Positions 1-9,804 of a stretch of DNA of 64,000 nucleotides are shown here, piece by piece. The number at the start of each line of letters is the position of its first letter. The stretch's first letter is position 1. Made by a program: the position numbers and the translations under genes. Source of the DNA: Spirulina major PCC 6313 (GTDB taxonomy: Bacteria > Cyanobacteriota > Cyanobacteriia > Cyanobacteriales > Spirulinaceae); NCBI RefSeq assembly GCF_001890765.1, contig NZ_KV878783.1, forward strand, positions 4,368,771-4,432,770, in the 5' to 3' direction. The notes under the pieces were generated by a model that was given only the letters and a program-made list of their open reading frames with translations, did not search any database and was not told the DNA's origin.

Positions 1-21
1 TGAGGTTCAATCCATGGTGCC

Positions 22-1017
22 GTGAGCCGTACAGCAACACTTAATTACTTCCAGCCAACCCTGACTTCCCTTTCGGAACATAACCGCCTCCGCTTATTTT
101 CCGGGTCAGCGAACATTCCCCTTGCCCAAGAAATCGCCCGCTATCTGGGCATGGACTTAGGCCCCATGATTCGCAAGCAATTTGCGGATGGTGAACTGTA
201 TATCCAAATCCAAGAATCAATTCGTGGCTGTGATGTCTATATCATTCAGCCCACTTGTCGTCCGGTGAACGATCACCTGATGGAATTACTCATCATTATT
301 GATGCCTGTCGGCGGGCTTCGGCCCGGCAAATCACGGCGGTCATTCCCTACTACGGGTATGCCAGGGCCGATCGCAAAACCGCCGGCCGCGAATCCATCA
401 CCGCGAAACTCGTGGCGAACCTGATGACCCAGGCCGGGGCCAATCGGATCGTTGCCATGGATCTGCATTCGGCCCAAATTCAGGGCTATTTTGATATTCC
501 CTTTGACCATGTTTATGGATCTCCGGTGCTTTTAAACTATCTCCTCAGTAAGCAACTAGAGGATTTAGTGGTGGTGTCCCCCGATGTGGGGGGCGTTGCA
601 CGGGCGCGGGCCTTTGCGAAAAAATTGAACGATGCACCGTTAGCGATTATTGATAAACGTCGCCAAGCCCATAATGTGGCGGAAGTGATGAATGTGATCG
701 GGGATGTGCGGGGTAAGACGGCGGTGCTCGTGGATGACATGATCGACACAGGGGGCACGATCGCAGAAGGTGCTCGCTTCTTACGGGAACAGGGAGCACG
801 GCAGGTCTACGCCTGTGCAACTCATGCGGTGTTATCGCCCCCTGCGATTGAACGCCTGTCCAGTGGTGTGTTCGAGGAGGTGATTGTCACCAACTCGATC
901 CCGCTCCCGGAGACGAAACACTTTGAGCAGTTGCGGATTTTGTCCGTGGCAAACCTGATCGGGGAAACCATTTGGCGCATCCACGAAGATAGCTCCGTGA
1001 GTAGTATGTTTCGCTAA
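22..1017 (+). CDS. prs: Ribose-phosphate pyrophosphokinase (PRPP synthetase)
   Basis: Makes 5-phosphoribosyl 1-diphosphate from ribose 5-phosphate and ATP for purine, pyrimidine, histidine and tryptophan synthesis in the cytosol. The 331-residue protein is full length for class I enzymes. It shows the flexible-loop motif RADRKTAGRESITAKL near residue 115 and the PRPP-binding loop VDDMIDTGGTI near residue 238. A GTG start at 22 is used because the ATG at 14 runs into TGA within four codons. The promoter lies outside the window. The next 200 bases hold repeats rather than a gene. Identity is secure from motifs. Confidence 0.97.
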   Translation: MSRTATLNYFQPTLTSLSEHNRLRLFSGSANIPLAQEIARYLGMDLGPMIRKQFADGELYIQIQESIRGCDVYIIQPTCRPVNDHLMELLIIIDACRRASARQITAVIPYYGYARADRKTAGRESITAKLVANLMTQAGANRIVAMDLHSAQIQGYFDIPFDHVYGSPVLLNYLLSKQLEDLVVVSPDVGGVARARAFAKKLNDAPLAIIDKRRQAHNVAEVMNVIGDVRGKTAVLVDDMIDTGGTIAEGARFLREQGARQVYACATHAVLSPPAIERLSSGVFEEVIVTNSIPLPETKHFEQLRILSVANLIGETIWRIHEDSSVSSMFR

Positions 1018-1088
1018 TCCCATGGGCAACCAGTGCCCTCGTCGCGACTCGTGGTTGATCTTCAGGATGAATGCCACTCCTTCAAAGT

Positions 1089-1125
1089 CCCTCGCCCATT
1101 CTGGGAGAGGGATTTCGGGTGAGGG
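1089..1125. repeat. Intergenic inverted repeat downstream of prs
   Basis: CCCTCGCCC (1089-1097) pairs with GGGTGAGGG (1117-1125) through nine positions with one G-U wobble, enclosing a second GGGAGAGGG-like run. The composition resembles CCCTC/GAGGG-rich intergenic elements common in bacteria. There is no T-run, so it is not a classical terminator, though it could protect the 3' end of prs mRNA. Confidence 0.5.
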
Positions 1126-1168
1126 CTAATGGATCACGTCTCAGAAATAACGCTACAGATGAAATCAT

Positions 1169-1194
1169 GCAGGCGAGGGGCTTAAGCCCCTTGT
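1169..1194. repeat. GGGGCTTAAGCCCC palindromic element, copy 1
   Basis: The 14-base palindrome GGGGCTTAAGCCCC is embedded in 26 bases that match the stretch 44578-44603 at 24 positions. Both copies are intergenic. It looks like a dispersed small repeat of the genome. Confidence 0.6.
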
Positions 1195-1222
1195 GCGATC
1201 GCCTGACTTGAGCGAATGGGTT

Positions 1223-1735
1223 TTAAAGAACGATCGCATCCCCCTGTTCGGTGAATTCAACGGTGGTGATTTGCCATTCGGGGTTTTGGGTGAGGGTTTC
1301 GCGCAAGCTGCCGAAGAGGGCGAAACTTTCGCATTGTGAGAGGGAACTGAGGTGGCGGGGACTGTCGGGGGGGAGGCGGAGATCAACGATCGCGCTTTGG
1401 GTTTGGGGGTTGACGCTGACTCGGTAGCCGGCGATCGCAAAATCTGCTGTGTTGAATTGTTCAATCACGGCAGCGATCGCACCGTCTAAACTTTGGTCGG
1501 GCGGCACGGTTGCCACGCTGGGAACCAATGCTGCACAGTTGGGATCGGGGAAATAGACTTGAATCGTGGTGGTGTTGGTCGATGGCGGGGTCAGGTCAGG
1601 GTCGGGGACAGTCTGCGCCACGGCGGGCTGGGGGGCAGGGGTGGAGGATTCCATGGCACGGGGGGCGATCGCACAACTGTTGAGCAGCATCACCGCTCCC
1701 CCGATTAATCCCGTCAAACCGATCCGTTGTAACAT
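1223..1735 (-). CDS. Secreted lipoprotein with GerMN-like domain
   Basis: The N-terminus is a lipoprotein signal: MLQRIGL, a hydrophobic stretch, then the lipobox LNSC with the lipidated Cys near residue 21. A Pro/Thr-rich linker follows. The rest (about residues 55-170) reads as a GerMN-like fold, with VYFPD, an LVPSV-like strand and a conserved 'FNTADFAIAGYRVSV' segment. Function is unknown; such proteins sit at the cell envelope. The ATG at 1735 is preferred because GGAGG lies just upstream; a TTG four codons earlier would overlap that site. The GerMN assignment is from pattern memory and is moderate. Confidence 0.72.
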   Translation of the reverse strand: MLQRIGLTGLIGGAVMLLNSCAIAPRAMESSTPAPQPAVAQTVPDPDLTPPSTNTTTIQVYFPDPNCAALVPSVATVPPDQSLDGAIAAVIEQFNTADFAIAGYRVSVNPQTQSAIVDLRLPPDSPRHLSSLSQCESFALFGSLRETLTQNPEWQITTVEFTEQGDAIVL

Positions 1736-1889
1736 AGCCGCCTCCAAACTTTTTCTCTGAACCGCTTAAAATCTTCATCCGGCCTGCCCAGTTAACAATC
1801 CGGACAAGTTTCCACCCCCTTGGCCCGCCTGCCCCAAAACCCTGGAAGCGGTGCGATACACTGATGACTTCAGTACGTCAGGAGGGGCG

Positions 1890-3506
1890 ATGTTAGGGAG
1901 TTTAATCTGGATTTTGGGGGTGGGATTTCTCCTGGGGCAGGGGGCGCGATCGCTGAAGTTGCCGCCCTTGGTGGGGATGATTGGGGCGGGGATTCTCCTG
2001 GGGCCGCAGGGGTGGGATCGCTTGGCTCCAACGGTGTTAGCGACGGCGGATCAGTGGCGATCGCTGGCCGTAATGGTGATTTTGATGAAAGCGGGCTTAG
2101 GTCTAGATCAGGACAAGCTCCAACAACAGGGAACCGTAGCACTGCGGCTGGGGATTTTACCCGCCACAGGAGAAGCGATCGCCGTTGCGATCGCCGCCAT
2201 GGTCTTGTTGCAATTCGATTTTCCCACCGCCCTCCTCCTCGGCTGCATCCTTGGCGCAGAATCCCCCGCCGTGATCGTGCCGGGAATGTTACGCCTCAAG
2301 CAGTTGGGCTGGGGCGTAGCCAAAGGCATTCCTGACGCAATTCTCACCGGTAGCGCCCTCTCGGATGTGCTGCTGCTCTTGGTGTTTAGCCTCCTCCTCA
2401 ATCTCCTCACCCACACCACATCCGCCGGTCTCACCCTCGGCTCCCTCACCCTCACTCCCCTACAACTCCTCCCGTTCCAACTCCTCACCCAGATCAGCGG
2501 TGGTTTGCTTTTGGGCTATCTGGCTGCCCACGGCGTTCGGTTGATTCTCGTCCGCTGGCGTTGGACTCAAAACCCGGTGCAGGATCTCCTTGTGGCGGCG
2601 TTGGGGGCGATGGGGTTGGTGTTGGGGGCGGAGGCGTTACCGCTGTTTTCGGGGTATATGGCGGTGATGACGCTGGGGTTTTGCTTGGTGGAGTTGGATG
2701 CACCCTTGGCGCGACGGTTGCGGCAGGGGTTTGATGGACTGTGGGGAGTGGCAGAAATTATCTTGTTTGTGTTGCTGGGGGCGGCGATCGCCTTCGAGAC
2801 CCTAACCTCAATGTTGGGGCCAGGGCTGCTGATTCTGGCCGTCGGTACGTTGATCGGGCGGGCAATCGGTTGGGGGTTGGCCACTTGGGGCAGTAATTGG
2901 ACAGGACGCGAACGGCTCTTTTTATTACCGGGCAATTCTGCCAAAGCCACGGTACAGGCGGCGATCGGGGCAATTCCCCTCGCGGCAGGCGTGCCAGGGG
3001 GCGATCGCATTCTCGCCCTCGCTGCCCTGTCGATCCTGATCACCGCCCCCCTCGGAGCCTGGGCAATCCCCACCTTTGCCCCGAAATTGTTGCAACAGGG
3101 CCGGGTAGATCCCACAAAAACGAGTCGCGATCGCCCCATCACCCTCCTCGCTGCCGTCGATACCTCCCCCCACGCCGATGCCGTCCTCACCAAAGCCGCC
3201 GACCTCGCCCGCCGCTGCGATGGCCATGTCGTCGTTCTCCATGTGGTCACGTCCACCGATACCCCACCCCAGATCGAAGCCCTCGAAGCCCGCACCGCCC
3301 AACACCTCGCCGACATCCGCCACGACTTCAAAACCCTAACGGGCGACATTGCCGCCACAATCCTCACCACCGCCGACCATTACCGCGTTGATGAAATGAT
3401 TTTTGGTAAACGCAACCATCCCCACGGCGCGATCGGGTCTGTGGCTCAAACCCTCCTCGCCACCAGCCCCCACCCGATGATCCTCGTTGATCCTGCCCTC
3501 ACTTAA
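1890..3506 (+). CDS. CPA-type cation:proton antiporter with C-terminal universal stress domain
   Basis: About residues 1-405 form some 12 hydrophobic helices typical of the Na+/H+ exchanger fold (for example LPPLVGMIGAGILLGP near residue 25, and GAESPAVIVPGML). About residues 410-538 form a UspA-like domain (ITLLAAVDTSPHADAVLTKA and the closing GSVAQTLLATSPHPMILV). It probably exchanges Na+ or K+ for H+ at the plasma or thylakoid membrane, with the Usp domain as a nucleotide-sensing tail. The ATG at 1890 is chosen for the strong AGGAGGGG site at 1880-1887; an in-frame start at 1851 lacks one. Ion specificity cannot be read from sequence. Confidence 0.88.
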   Translation: MLGSLIWILGVGFLLGQGARSLKLPPLVGMIGAGILLGPQGWDRLAPTVLATADQWRSLAVMVILMKAGLGLDQDKLQQQGTVALRLGILPATGEAIAVAIAAMVLLQFDFPTALLLGCILGAESPAVIVPGMLRLKQLGWGVAKGIPDAILTGSALSDVLLLLVFSLLLNLLTHTTSAGLTLGSLTLTPLQLLPFQLLTQISGGLLLGYLAAHGVRLILVRWRWTQNPVQDLLVAALGAMGLVLGAEALPLFSGYMAVMTLGFCLVELDAPLARRLRQGFDGLWGVAEIILFVLLGAAIAFETLTSMLGPGLLILAVGTLIGRAIGWGLATWGSNWTGRERLFLLPGNSAKATVQAAIGAIPLAAGVPGGDRILALAALSILITAPLGAWAIPTFAPKLLQQGRVDPTKTSRDRPITLLAAVDTSPHADAVLTKAADLARRCDGHVVVLHVVTSTDTPPQIEALEARTAQHLADIRHDFKTLTGDIAATILTTADHYRVDEMIFGKRNHPHGAIGSVAQTLLATSPHPMILVDPALT

Positions 3507-3571
3507 ACCGCATGGATGCGATCGCTTCTATCCGGTTGTGCCTTCAATCAATCGGGTTAGGATGGCGAGTG

Positions 3572-4774
3572 ATGATTTTTGTATTAAAGAATGCGATGCC
3601 TCATCCCTCAGATTCGGATCAACCCAAGCGGATGTTTCCTAACGAGTTTTACGACGATCAAGCCGGTGACAGTGGGCCACGCCCTCCCAAGCCACCGAAA
3701 AAAACGGGAACGATTACCCTGGTCTTTCTAATTTTGTTGAGTATCCCGGCGATCTTAATCAGTCTGGTGGGGCTGGTGTTTTTGGTGACCGATCAAGGGA
3801 TTGTGCCGTTGCTGCTGGGGTTGTTGGCGGTCTTGATGGTGTTTCCGGGGTTGCGGAATGTGCGCGATCGCCTGCCCCCCTTGCGGATACCGGTGTTAAA
3901 TATGTTTTTTAGCGTAGTGTTAATGTTTGCGTCCTTGCTTGCGATTGGGGCGAGTGAATTAGAAGAAGCCGCACAGGTTCCCGATGTGCCGCCGGTGACG
4001 GTGGCGGATGTGCAGCTCTGTACGCAACCGGTGGAAGACACCTGCGATGGCGATTACAACCTGTTCACCCGTGATAGTGAGACGATCTATATTGTCGGTA
4101 CGCCGGAAAATTTTGCCGCCGAGCCGCCGCCGATCACCCTGGAGGTGGACTACACGCCCCGACCGGAACAGACGGAGCAGGTGAAGAGTGAGACGTTTTC
4201 TAGCCCACTCGATGAGGCGGGCGCGTTGGCTTTAACCTATGCCCCGGAAACGTTGCCGGTGGGTTCCTATGAACTTCGCTTAACGTCGGATGGGGAGGGC
4301 TTTGAGCCGGTGACGAAAACCTTTGATGTTTGGCCGTCGGCGGACTGGGTGGAGGCGATCGCCAACCACACCAAGCCCGAAGTCTCCACCGAGATCAAAA
4401 CCTTCAAGCTTTGCATTGATGAACAAGTGGAAACCGAGCCGCCGCCCACTGATGCACCAACGACTGGCCAATACACAGGCTGTGCTGTGGATCAGTCGGA
4501 ATTCACCTCAGATGTGACGGCGCTCAAGGCAGATGCGGATCTAGAAGATGCCCAAGAGGGTGAACAACTCACCTTCCTCTGGTTCTATCAAACGTCCGAT
4601 GGCACCTGGGAAGAAATCAACACAAACACAGTGGATTTGCAGCGATCGCTCGATGGGTTTCTCTTTACTCTCCAAGGCGATTTCACACCGGGCGAGTACG
4701 AAGTGTTAGCCCTCCTTGAAGCCCACAATCGCCACCCCTTGCGCCATTCGTTCACGATCACCAAATCCGAATAA
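3572..4774 (+). CDS. Membrane protein of unknown function with large extracytoplasmic domain
   Basis: I do not recognise a family. A hydrophilic acidic N-terminus is followed by three or four membrane segments (TLVFLILLSIPAILISL, a second helix ending in GLLAVLMVF, and FFSVVLMFASLLAI). After these comes a roughly 290-residue hydrophilic region rich in Thr, Glu and Pro, with beta-like strands and two Cys pairs (QLCTQPVEDTCDGD; LCID...TGCAVD). The second half may contain a repeated Ig-like or carbohydrate-binding-like sandwich. It follows the antiporter by 65 bases and may be cotranscribed. Start is uncertain: ATG 3572 has AGGA nine bases upstream; ATG 3512 and 3596 are alternatives. Confidence 0.75.
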   Translation: MIFVLKNAMPHPSDSDQPKRMFPNEFYDDQAGDSGPRPPKPPKKTGTITLVFLILLSIPAILISLVGLVFLVTDQGIVPLLLGLLAVLMVFPGLRNVRDRLPPLRIPVLNMFFSVVLMFASLLAIGASELEEAAQVPDVPPVTVADVQLCTQPVEDTCDGDYNLFTRDSETIYIVGTPENFAAEPPPITLEVDYTPRPEQTEQVKSETFSSPLDEAGALALTYAPETLPVGSYELRLTSDGEGFEPVTKTFDVWPSADWVEAIANHTKPEVSTEIKTFKLCIDEQVETEPPPTDAPTTGQYTGCAVDQSEFTSDVTALKADADLEDAQEGEQLTFLWFYQTSDGTWEEINTNTVDLQRSLDGFLFTLQGDFTPGEYEVLALLEAHNRHPLRHSFTITKSE

Positions 4775-4840
4775 CACAGTGCGATCGCCTCGGACTGTCC
4801 TCCGAATTTAGGCAGCACAGCCCAGGAAAATGCACAGAAC

Positions 4841-5434
4841 TTAAACCGCCGAGAAGTAGATTTTGGATTTTTTCGGGTCGGGACTCATGGTTTTGTCCCC
4901 TTCTTGCCAGCCCACGGGGCAGACTTCTTCGGGGTGGGCTTGGACATGTTGGATGGCTTTCAGGGTGCGGAGGGTTTCGTCAACGCTGCGGCCAAAGGAG
5001 AGATTGTTAATCGTGGCGTGCTGGATGATGCCGTCTTTGTCGATGATGAACAAACCCCGCAGGGCAACCCCGGCTTCGGGGTCGAGGACGTTGTAGGCGG
5101 TGCTGATTTCTTTTTTAATGTCGGAGATCAGGGGGTAGTTGATGTCGCCGACACCGCCGTGTTTGCGATCGGTTTGAATCCAGGCGAGGTGGGCAAATTC
5201 GCTATCCACGGAGATGCCGAAGAGTTCCGCGTTGAGGGTTTTAAATTCGTCGGTGCGATCGCTGAATGCCGTTACTTCCGTCGGACAAACAAAGGTGAAA
5301 TCGAGGGGATAGAAGAAGAGAACGACATATTTACCCCGGAAGTCTGACAATTTGAGGGTTTTAAACTCTTGGTCAAACACTGCCGTCGCCGTAAAGTCCG
5401 GGGCAGCTTGTCCTACGCGGAGGCATCCTTCCAT
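4841..5434 (-). CDS. 2-Cys peroxiredoxin (AhpC/Prx1 type)
   Basis: Reduces hydrogen peroxide and organic peroxides with thioredoxin-type donors in the cytosol. The 197-residue protein has the peroxidatic motif [13 protein letters not shown] near residue 50 and the resolving Cys in EVCPVGW near residue 172, followed by a YF-type C-terminal tail. Both catalytic cysteines are intact, so it is a typical 2-Cys enzyme that may undergo overoxidation control. AGGAG lies nine bases before the ATG. It is transcribed divergently from the kinase gene to its right. Confidence 0.96.
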   Translation of the reverse strand: MEGCLRVGQAAPDFTATAVFDQEFKTLKLSDFRGKYVVLFFYPLDFTFVCPTEVTAFSDRTDEFKTLNAELFGISVDSEFAHLAWIQTDRKHGGVGDINYPLISDIKKEISTAYNVLDPEAGVALRGLFIIDKDGIIQHATINNLSFGRSVDETLRTLKAIQHVQAHPEEVCPVGWQEGDKTMSPDPKKSKIYFSAV

Positions 5435-5631
5435 GGGTTTATTCTCCTAAAGAAACGCGATGTCGATGAACGTGGGCCCAATGATTGTTGTATCACAGGG
5501 GTGTGACGGGAAAACGTTGCGAATCAACGTCACTCCAGTTATTTAAGCAAATTTTAAGAACTGTTACAACTTTTTCACGCGGAGACAACGGACGGCGGGG
5601 TCAAGGGGAAACAATCCGGACATTCTCCCGG

Positions 5632-7587
5632 ATGCCTGAAAAGGGGGGTAATTGTTGTTCTTTGCACAGAGCCTTGGTCAACCCCACTGATATTAAATAT
5701 CCCAGCCTTGGACAACTTCTGCACCAACGTTACAAGGTGCTCCAAGTGTTAAATTCAGGTGCTTTTGGACAGGTATATCTCGCCCAAGACACCCTTGATC
5801 CAACGCGATCGCACTGCGCCATCAAGTACTACTTTTCCGACCTCAACTATCCTCACCTCGTTAAAACCAGTCGGCGCATTTTCCTGAACGAAGCTGAATA
5901 TTTAAAACGACTGGGGGTTCATCCACAAATTCCCCAGTTTCTCAACTGCTTTGAGGAAAATCGGGGGTTTTTCCTGGTTCAAGACTATATTGCCGGCACG
6001 TCCCTCAGCCAAGAACTGGCGATCGCCCGCCACAGTTCCCCCCTCGAACGAGTCGCCCAGGTGGTCTATTTCCTCTGGGATCTTTTGCCGGTGCTGCATT
6101 TCATTCATCAACAAAATGTGATGCACGGTGATATCAAACCCAACAACATCATGCGCCGTAGTCATGACGGCAAGGTGATGTTACTTGACTTTGGAGCGTC
6201 TCAGTTCCTGCCCAAAAACCCTAGCCCGGCCTCGAAAATCGCTACATTTCCCACCTATCCCACCGCCACGTCTAGTCCGTCGGGCTATCTCGCGGCCGAA
6301 CAACTGCGGGGCCAGCCGACGATGGGCAGTGATCTGTACTCGGTGGGGATTATTGCGCTGGAATGGTTGACGGGGTTAGATGTGACCCATTTTCAGCCCC
6401 ATCCGAAGACCTATGAAATTCAGTGGCAGGCTTGGACGGATCACAATCCGCCGCCGCCCTATTTGGAGCCACTGGTGGCGATTTTGCGGCAACTGGTTCG
6501 CTACCATCCGGAAAATCGCTACGCGACGGCGATGGAGGTGCTGAAGGATTTGGAACCGTTGCGATCGCAAGTCAACCACAGCCTGCTGGATTACTGGGGT
6601 GAACAGCGGCTGAATACCCTTGTCCCGATGCCCCATCACACCGCTGCGGCGGCCCAGACTCCATCCTCTGAGGCGGATCGCGATGAATGGACAGCAACCG
6701 CCGCCCAGTTTGAAGATGTCGCCCTGGATGACCCAGAACTGATGCCGGATGAACCGTGGCAAGTGGAGCATTCCGGGATGATGATGGCTCGCACGGCGGC
6801 GATCGTGGCGGATTTACCCCTGTGGCGATCGCAGTCTCCTAGTTCAACCGCTCAGGTATTGATGCGGATGGGCTTGGTGATTGGGATGCTGAACGTGTTT
6901 GCGATCGCCCTCGGCTACTACACCCTCACCAGTAGCCTCAGCACCGATCCCGGCGAAGAAGCCTGGCTCGCCGCCCAAGAAGCAATTCAGCGCGGCCAAC
7001 TGGCCGAAGCCTTAACCCTGGCCGAATCGATCCCCCGCAACAGTGTCCGTTATCAGCAATCCCAAGCGGCGCTCCAAGCCTGGCAAACGGAATGGCGCAC
7101 CGCGTCGAGCTTAATCAATACGGCCCAAACGGCTCTTGACAGTCACCAATGGCAAATGGTGCTCAATATTGCCGCCCAAATGCCGGAGATTAACTATTGG
7201 AAACAAAAAATGCACCCCCTCGTGGAGGTGGCACGGCCACGAGCGGAAGATGAAGCGCGGCGACTGCTGGCCCAGGCCTATCGCTCGGCTCAGCAGCGAG
7301 ATTTCACCCGTGCCTTAAGTTTTCTCTATCAGATTTCCCCTGAAACGCAGGTGGGCGCAAGTATCCAGCCGAAGCTGGATGAATATCAACGCAAGCAAAG
7401 TGTGCGGGCGATGGTGCAGTTACAGGAGGCCTATGATTTAGCGATCGCGAAACAATTCCGGGCCGCGATCGCGATTCTCGAAGAAATCCCCACGAACACC
7501 ACCGCCGGCGCGATCGCCCAAGAAAAACTCCAGGAATATCACCACAAAGCCCAAACCCGCCGCGCCCTCGTTGCCCGCGCATCCTAA
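5632..7587 (+). CDS. Serine/threonine protein kinase with TM helix and helical repeat tail
   Basis: The kinase domain spans about residues 30-300: glycine loop NSGAFGQVYL, catalytic Lys in AIKYY, catalytic loop MHGDIKPNNIM, LLDFGAS. The HRD Arg is Gly, so this is a non-RD kinase; Asp, Lys and Asn of the loop remain. A single membrane helix lies near residue 410-430 (LVIGMLNVFAIALGYYTL). A roughly 200-residue TPR-like alpha-helical region follows, presumably outside the cytoplasm. The start is uncertain: ATG 5632 gives a compact protein, while an open frame extends to 5485. The tail ends four bases from glyQ, which converges. Confidence 0.88.
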   Translation: MPEKGGNCCSLHRALVNPTDIKYPSLGQLLHQRYKVLQVLNSGAFGQVYLAQDTLDPTRSHCAIKYYFSDLNYPHLVKTSRRIFLNEAEYLKRLGVHPQIPQFLNCFEENRGFFLVQDYIAGTSLSQELAIARHSSPLERVAQVVYFLWDLLPVLHFIHQQNVMHGDIKPNNIMRRSHDGKVMLLDFGASQFLPKNPSPASKIATFPTYPTATSSPSGYLAAEQLRGQPTMGSDLYSVGIIALEWLTGLDVTHFQPHPKTYEIQWQAWTDHNPPPPYLEPLVAILRQLVRYHPENRYATAMEVLKDLEPLRSQVNHSLLDYWGEQRLNTLVPMPHHTAAAAQTPSSEADRDEWTATAAQFEDVALDDPELMPDEPWQVEHSGMMMARTAAIVADLPLWRSQSPSSTAQVLMRMGLVIGMLNVFAIALGYYTLTSSLSTDPGEEAWLAAQEAIQRGQLAEALTLAESIPRNSVRYQQSQAALQAWQTEWRTASSLINTAQTALDSHQWQMVLNIAAQMPEINYWKQKMHPLVEVARPRAEDEARRLLAQAYRSAQQRDFTRALSFLYQISPETQVGASIQPKLDEYQRKQSVRAMVQLQEAYDLAIAKQFRAAIAILEEIPTNTTAGAIAQEKLQEYHHKAQTRRALVARAS

Positions 7588-7590
7588 GCC

Positions 7591-8481
7591 CTAAGCGGGA
7601 ACAGGATCGGCGACCAACAAGGGAAAACCCAAGGCTTCGCGCTGTTGATAATACAACTGAGCAACTTGGCGGGCCAGGTTGCGGATGCGGCCGATGTAGC
7701 GCGTCCGTTCGGTAACGGAAATCACGCCCCGCGCATCGAGGAGGTTGAAGGTGTGAGAACATTTCAGCACATAGTCATGGCTGGGTAAGACAAGACCGCG
7801 CTCGATCAGTTGGGCGGCTTCTGCTTCATAGAGGCCGAAGAGTTGAAAGAGGCGATCGCTATCCGACGCTTCAAAATTATAGGTGCATTGCTCCACTTCC
7901 CCTTGGAGGTGAATGTCGCCGTAGGATAGGGTGTCGTTCCATTGAATTTTGGCGATCGCATCCACATCCTGCAAATACATCGCCAACCGTTCCAACCCGT
8001 AGGTAATCTCAATCGACACGGGCCGGCAATCAATCCCGCCGCACTGTTGAAAATAGGTGAATTGGGTAATCTCCATACCATCAAGCCACACTTCCCAACC
8101 CACACCCCACGCGCCCAAGGTCGGCGATTCCCAGTTATCTTCCACAAACCGAATATCATGGTCGGCGGGTTGAATCCCCAAGGCTTGCAGCGATTCTAAA
8201 TACAGTTCTTGAATATTGTCTGGGGACGGTTTGATCAAGACTTGATATTGATAATAATGCTGATACCGATTCGGGTTCTCCCCATAGCGGCCATCGGTGG
8301 GGCGGCGGCAAGGTTCCACATAGGCCACCGACCACGGCTCCGGGCCGATCGCCCGCAAAAAGGTATGGTGGCTCATTGTCCCCGCTCCTTTTTCCGTATC
8401 GTAGGGTTGTGCGATCAGACAGCCGCGATCGCTCCAAAATTGATTTAATGTTGCAATAACCGATTGAAAACTGAGAGCCAC
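7591..8481 (-). CDS. glyQ: Glycyl-tRNA synthetase alpha subunit
   Basis: Catalytic subunit of the alpha2-beta2 bacterial glycyl-tRNA synthetase, which charges tRNA-Gly. At 296 residues it has the family's usual length. Typical stretches are [21 protein letters not shown] near the N-terminus, [17 protein letters not shown] near residue 57 and the aromatic-rich [19 protein letters not shown] near residue 128. The beta subunit gene (glyS) is not in this window, which is common in cyanobacteria. It converges on the upstream kinase gene. Confidence 0.97.
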   Translation of the reverse strand: MALSFQSVIATLNQFWSDRGCLIAQPYDTEKGAGTMSHHTFLRAIGPEPWSVAYVEPCRRPTDGRYGENPNRYQHYYQYQVLIKPSPDNIQELYLESLQALGIQPADHDIRFVEDNWESPTLGAWGVGWEVWLDGMEITQFTYFQQCGGIDCRPVSIEITYGLERLAMYLQDVDAIAKIQWNDTLSYGDIHLQGEVEQCTYNFEASDSDRLFQLFGLYEAEAAQLIERGLVLPSHDYVLKCSHTFNLLDARGVISVTERTRYIGRIRNLARQVAQLYYQQREALGFPLLVADPVPA

Positions 8482-8668
8482 GGTTTCCTTTTTCCCAAAA
8501 ACAGTGATTCCATTATCCCGTGCGATCTGCCGCTTTGAATGGCGGCCTCATCTGCCGTGATCATTGCAGCGATCCAATATCCCCCCAGAGCGCAGCGGCT
8601 TTGTGCAAACGGGACGATCGCAGCAGCGTTGGATGGTATATTAAATCGCTGCACTGATTAAGAGCAGT

Positions 8669-9802
8669 ATGCCCCTTAACCCGTTCCTGAAAAGACTCGG
8701 CCCGCCCCTCGCGGTCTTTCTCCTAGCGCGGCTGATGATTGCGATCGCCGCTCTTGCCCTCAACCTCGATCCCCTTGATCCTGTGACATTCTCGCGCTGG
8801 GACTCCGGCCATTATCTCCATATTGCGGATCAGGGTTATGAACTATTTTCCTGCGATCGCATCCCCGGCTACGACCCAGAAGACTGGTGCGGCAACACCG
8901 GCTGGCTCCCCGCCTACCCCTGGCTGATGCGACTGCTCAGCGTCACGGGCCTGCCCACCATCACCGCAGGCGTGTTGTTGTCTGCCGTTTTTCACCTGGC
9001 CACCCTCATCGCTCTGTACCACTATTTCCTCGATGCCACCTGGAATAAACGCAATGCCCTCTGCCTCCTTCTGGCGGGCTTCTTTCCGGGTTGCATCTAC
9101 TACCATGCCGTCTTTCCCATCTCCATCTGTACATTCTGCATCGTGCTCATGCTCCACCATTTGCGGCAACAGCGGTTCCTCGTGGCAGGACTGGCCGGAG
9201 CAGCAGCGGCGTTTACATACTCCACGGGTTTTGTCCTCGCCGCCGTCGCCACCGCTTGGCTGGTTTGGATCGGGCGGGGTCAACCTTGGCGGCAACGTGT
9301 CCCTAAACTCTTAATCACGCCAGGGTTGACAATGCTGGGCTTTGTGCTGGTGTTGGTGCTGCATCATGTTGTTGTGGGGGACTGGCTGGCCTTTTTTAAG
9401 GTCCAGGCGAAATATGGCCACGGGATACATATTCCCATCGGAATTTTTTACGCTCGCATTGTGCCGATCGTCCAGCCACCGTGGGTGTGGACTCAAGATG
9501 TTCAGGCACTCCAAACCTTCGTCGTTCTCTGCTTTGTGGTTGCCATTGCCGTCACGTTTTTCCGTCAGCGTCGCCTGCTCAACCCCCAAACCATACTACT
9601 GATCCTGTTTATGTTCGCATTCTGGCTTTTTCCGGTGATCACCGGGCCAGGGGTGAGTAGCTACCGGGCTGAATCCCTCCTGTTACCCTCTGTGGTTTTA
9701 GTGCGATATCTGCCCTGGTCTGTGCAGGTTATCCTGACGATAACGGCGGTACTGCTCGCTTATCCGATGACAGTGCTGTTTTATCAACATGTTTTGGTTT
9801 GA
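8669..9802 (+). CDS. PIG-V-like membrane mannosyltransferase / GT-C family protein
   Basis: A 377-residue polytopic protein with about nine hydrophobic helices. The first loop carries FSRWDSGHYLHIADQGYE near residue 42, the WD..HY..IA..GY signature of GT-C enzymes related to PIG-V, in which the acidic residue is thought to be catalytic. The donor is probably a polyprenyl-phosphate sugar and the acceptor an envelope glycan or lipid; this is inference. The next gene starts within a few bases of its stop, so the two are likely cotranscribed. Confidence 0.8.
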   Translation: MPLNPFLKRLGPPLAVFLLARLMIAIAALALNLDPLDPVTFSRWDSGHYLHIADQGYELFSCDRIPGYDPEDWCGNTGWLPAYPWLMRLLSVTGLPTITAGVLLSAVFHLATLIALYHYFLDATWNKRNALCLLLAGFFPGCIYYHAVFPISICTFCIVLMLHHLRQQRFLVAGLAGAAAAFTYSTGFVLAAVATAWLVWIGRGQPWRQRVPKLLITPGLTMLGFVLVLVLHHVVVGDWLAFFKVQAKYGHGIHIPIGIFYARIVPIVQPPWVWTQDVQALQTFVVLCFVVAIAVTFFRQRRLLNPQTILLILFMFAFWLFPVITGPGVSSYRAESLLLPSVVLVRYLPWSVQVILTITAVLLAYPMTVLFYQHVLV

Positions 9803-9804
9803 TT

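Noticed and set aside
2567-3370. 267-codon minus-strand frame inside the antiporter gene
   Set aside because: It is antisense to a well-supported gene, is Arg/Ala/Ser-rich as GC-rich shadow frames are, and matches no family.
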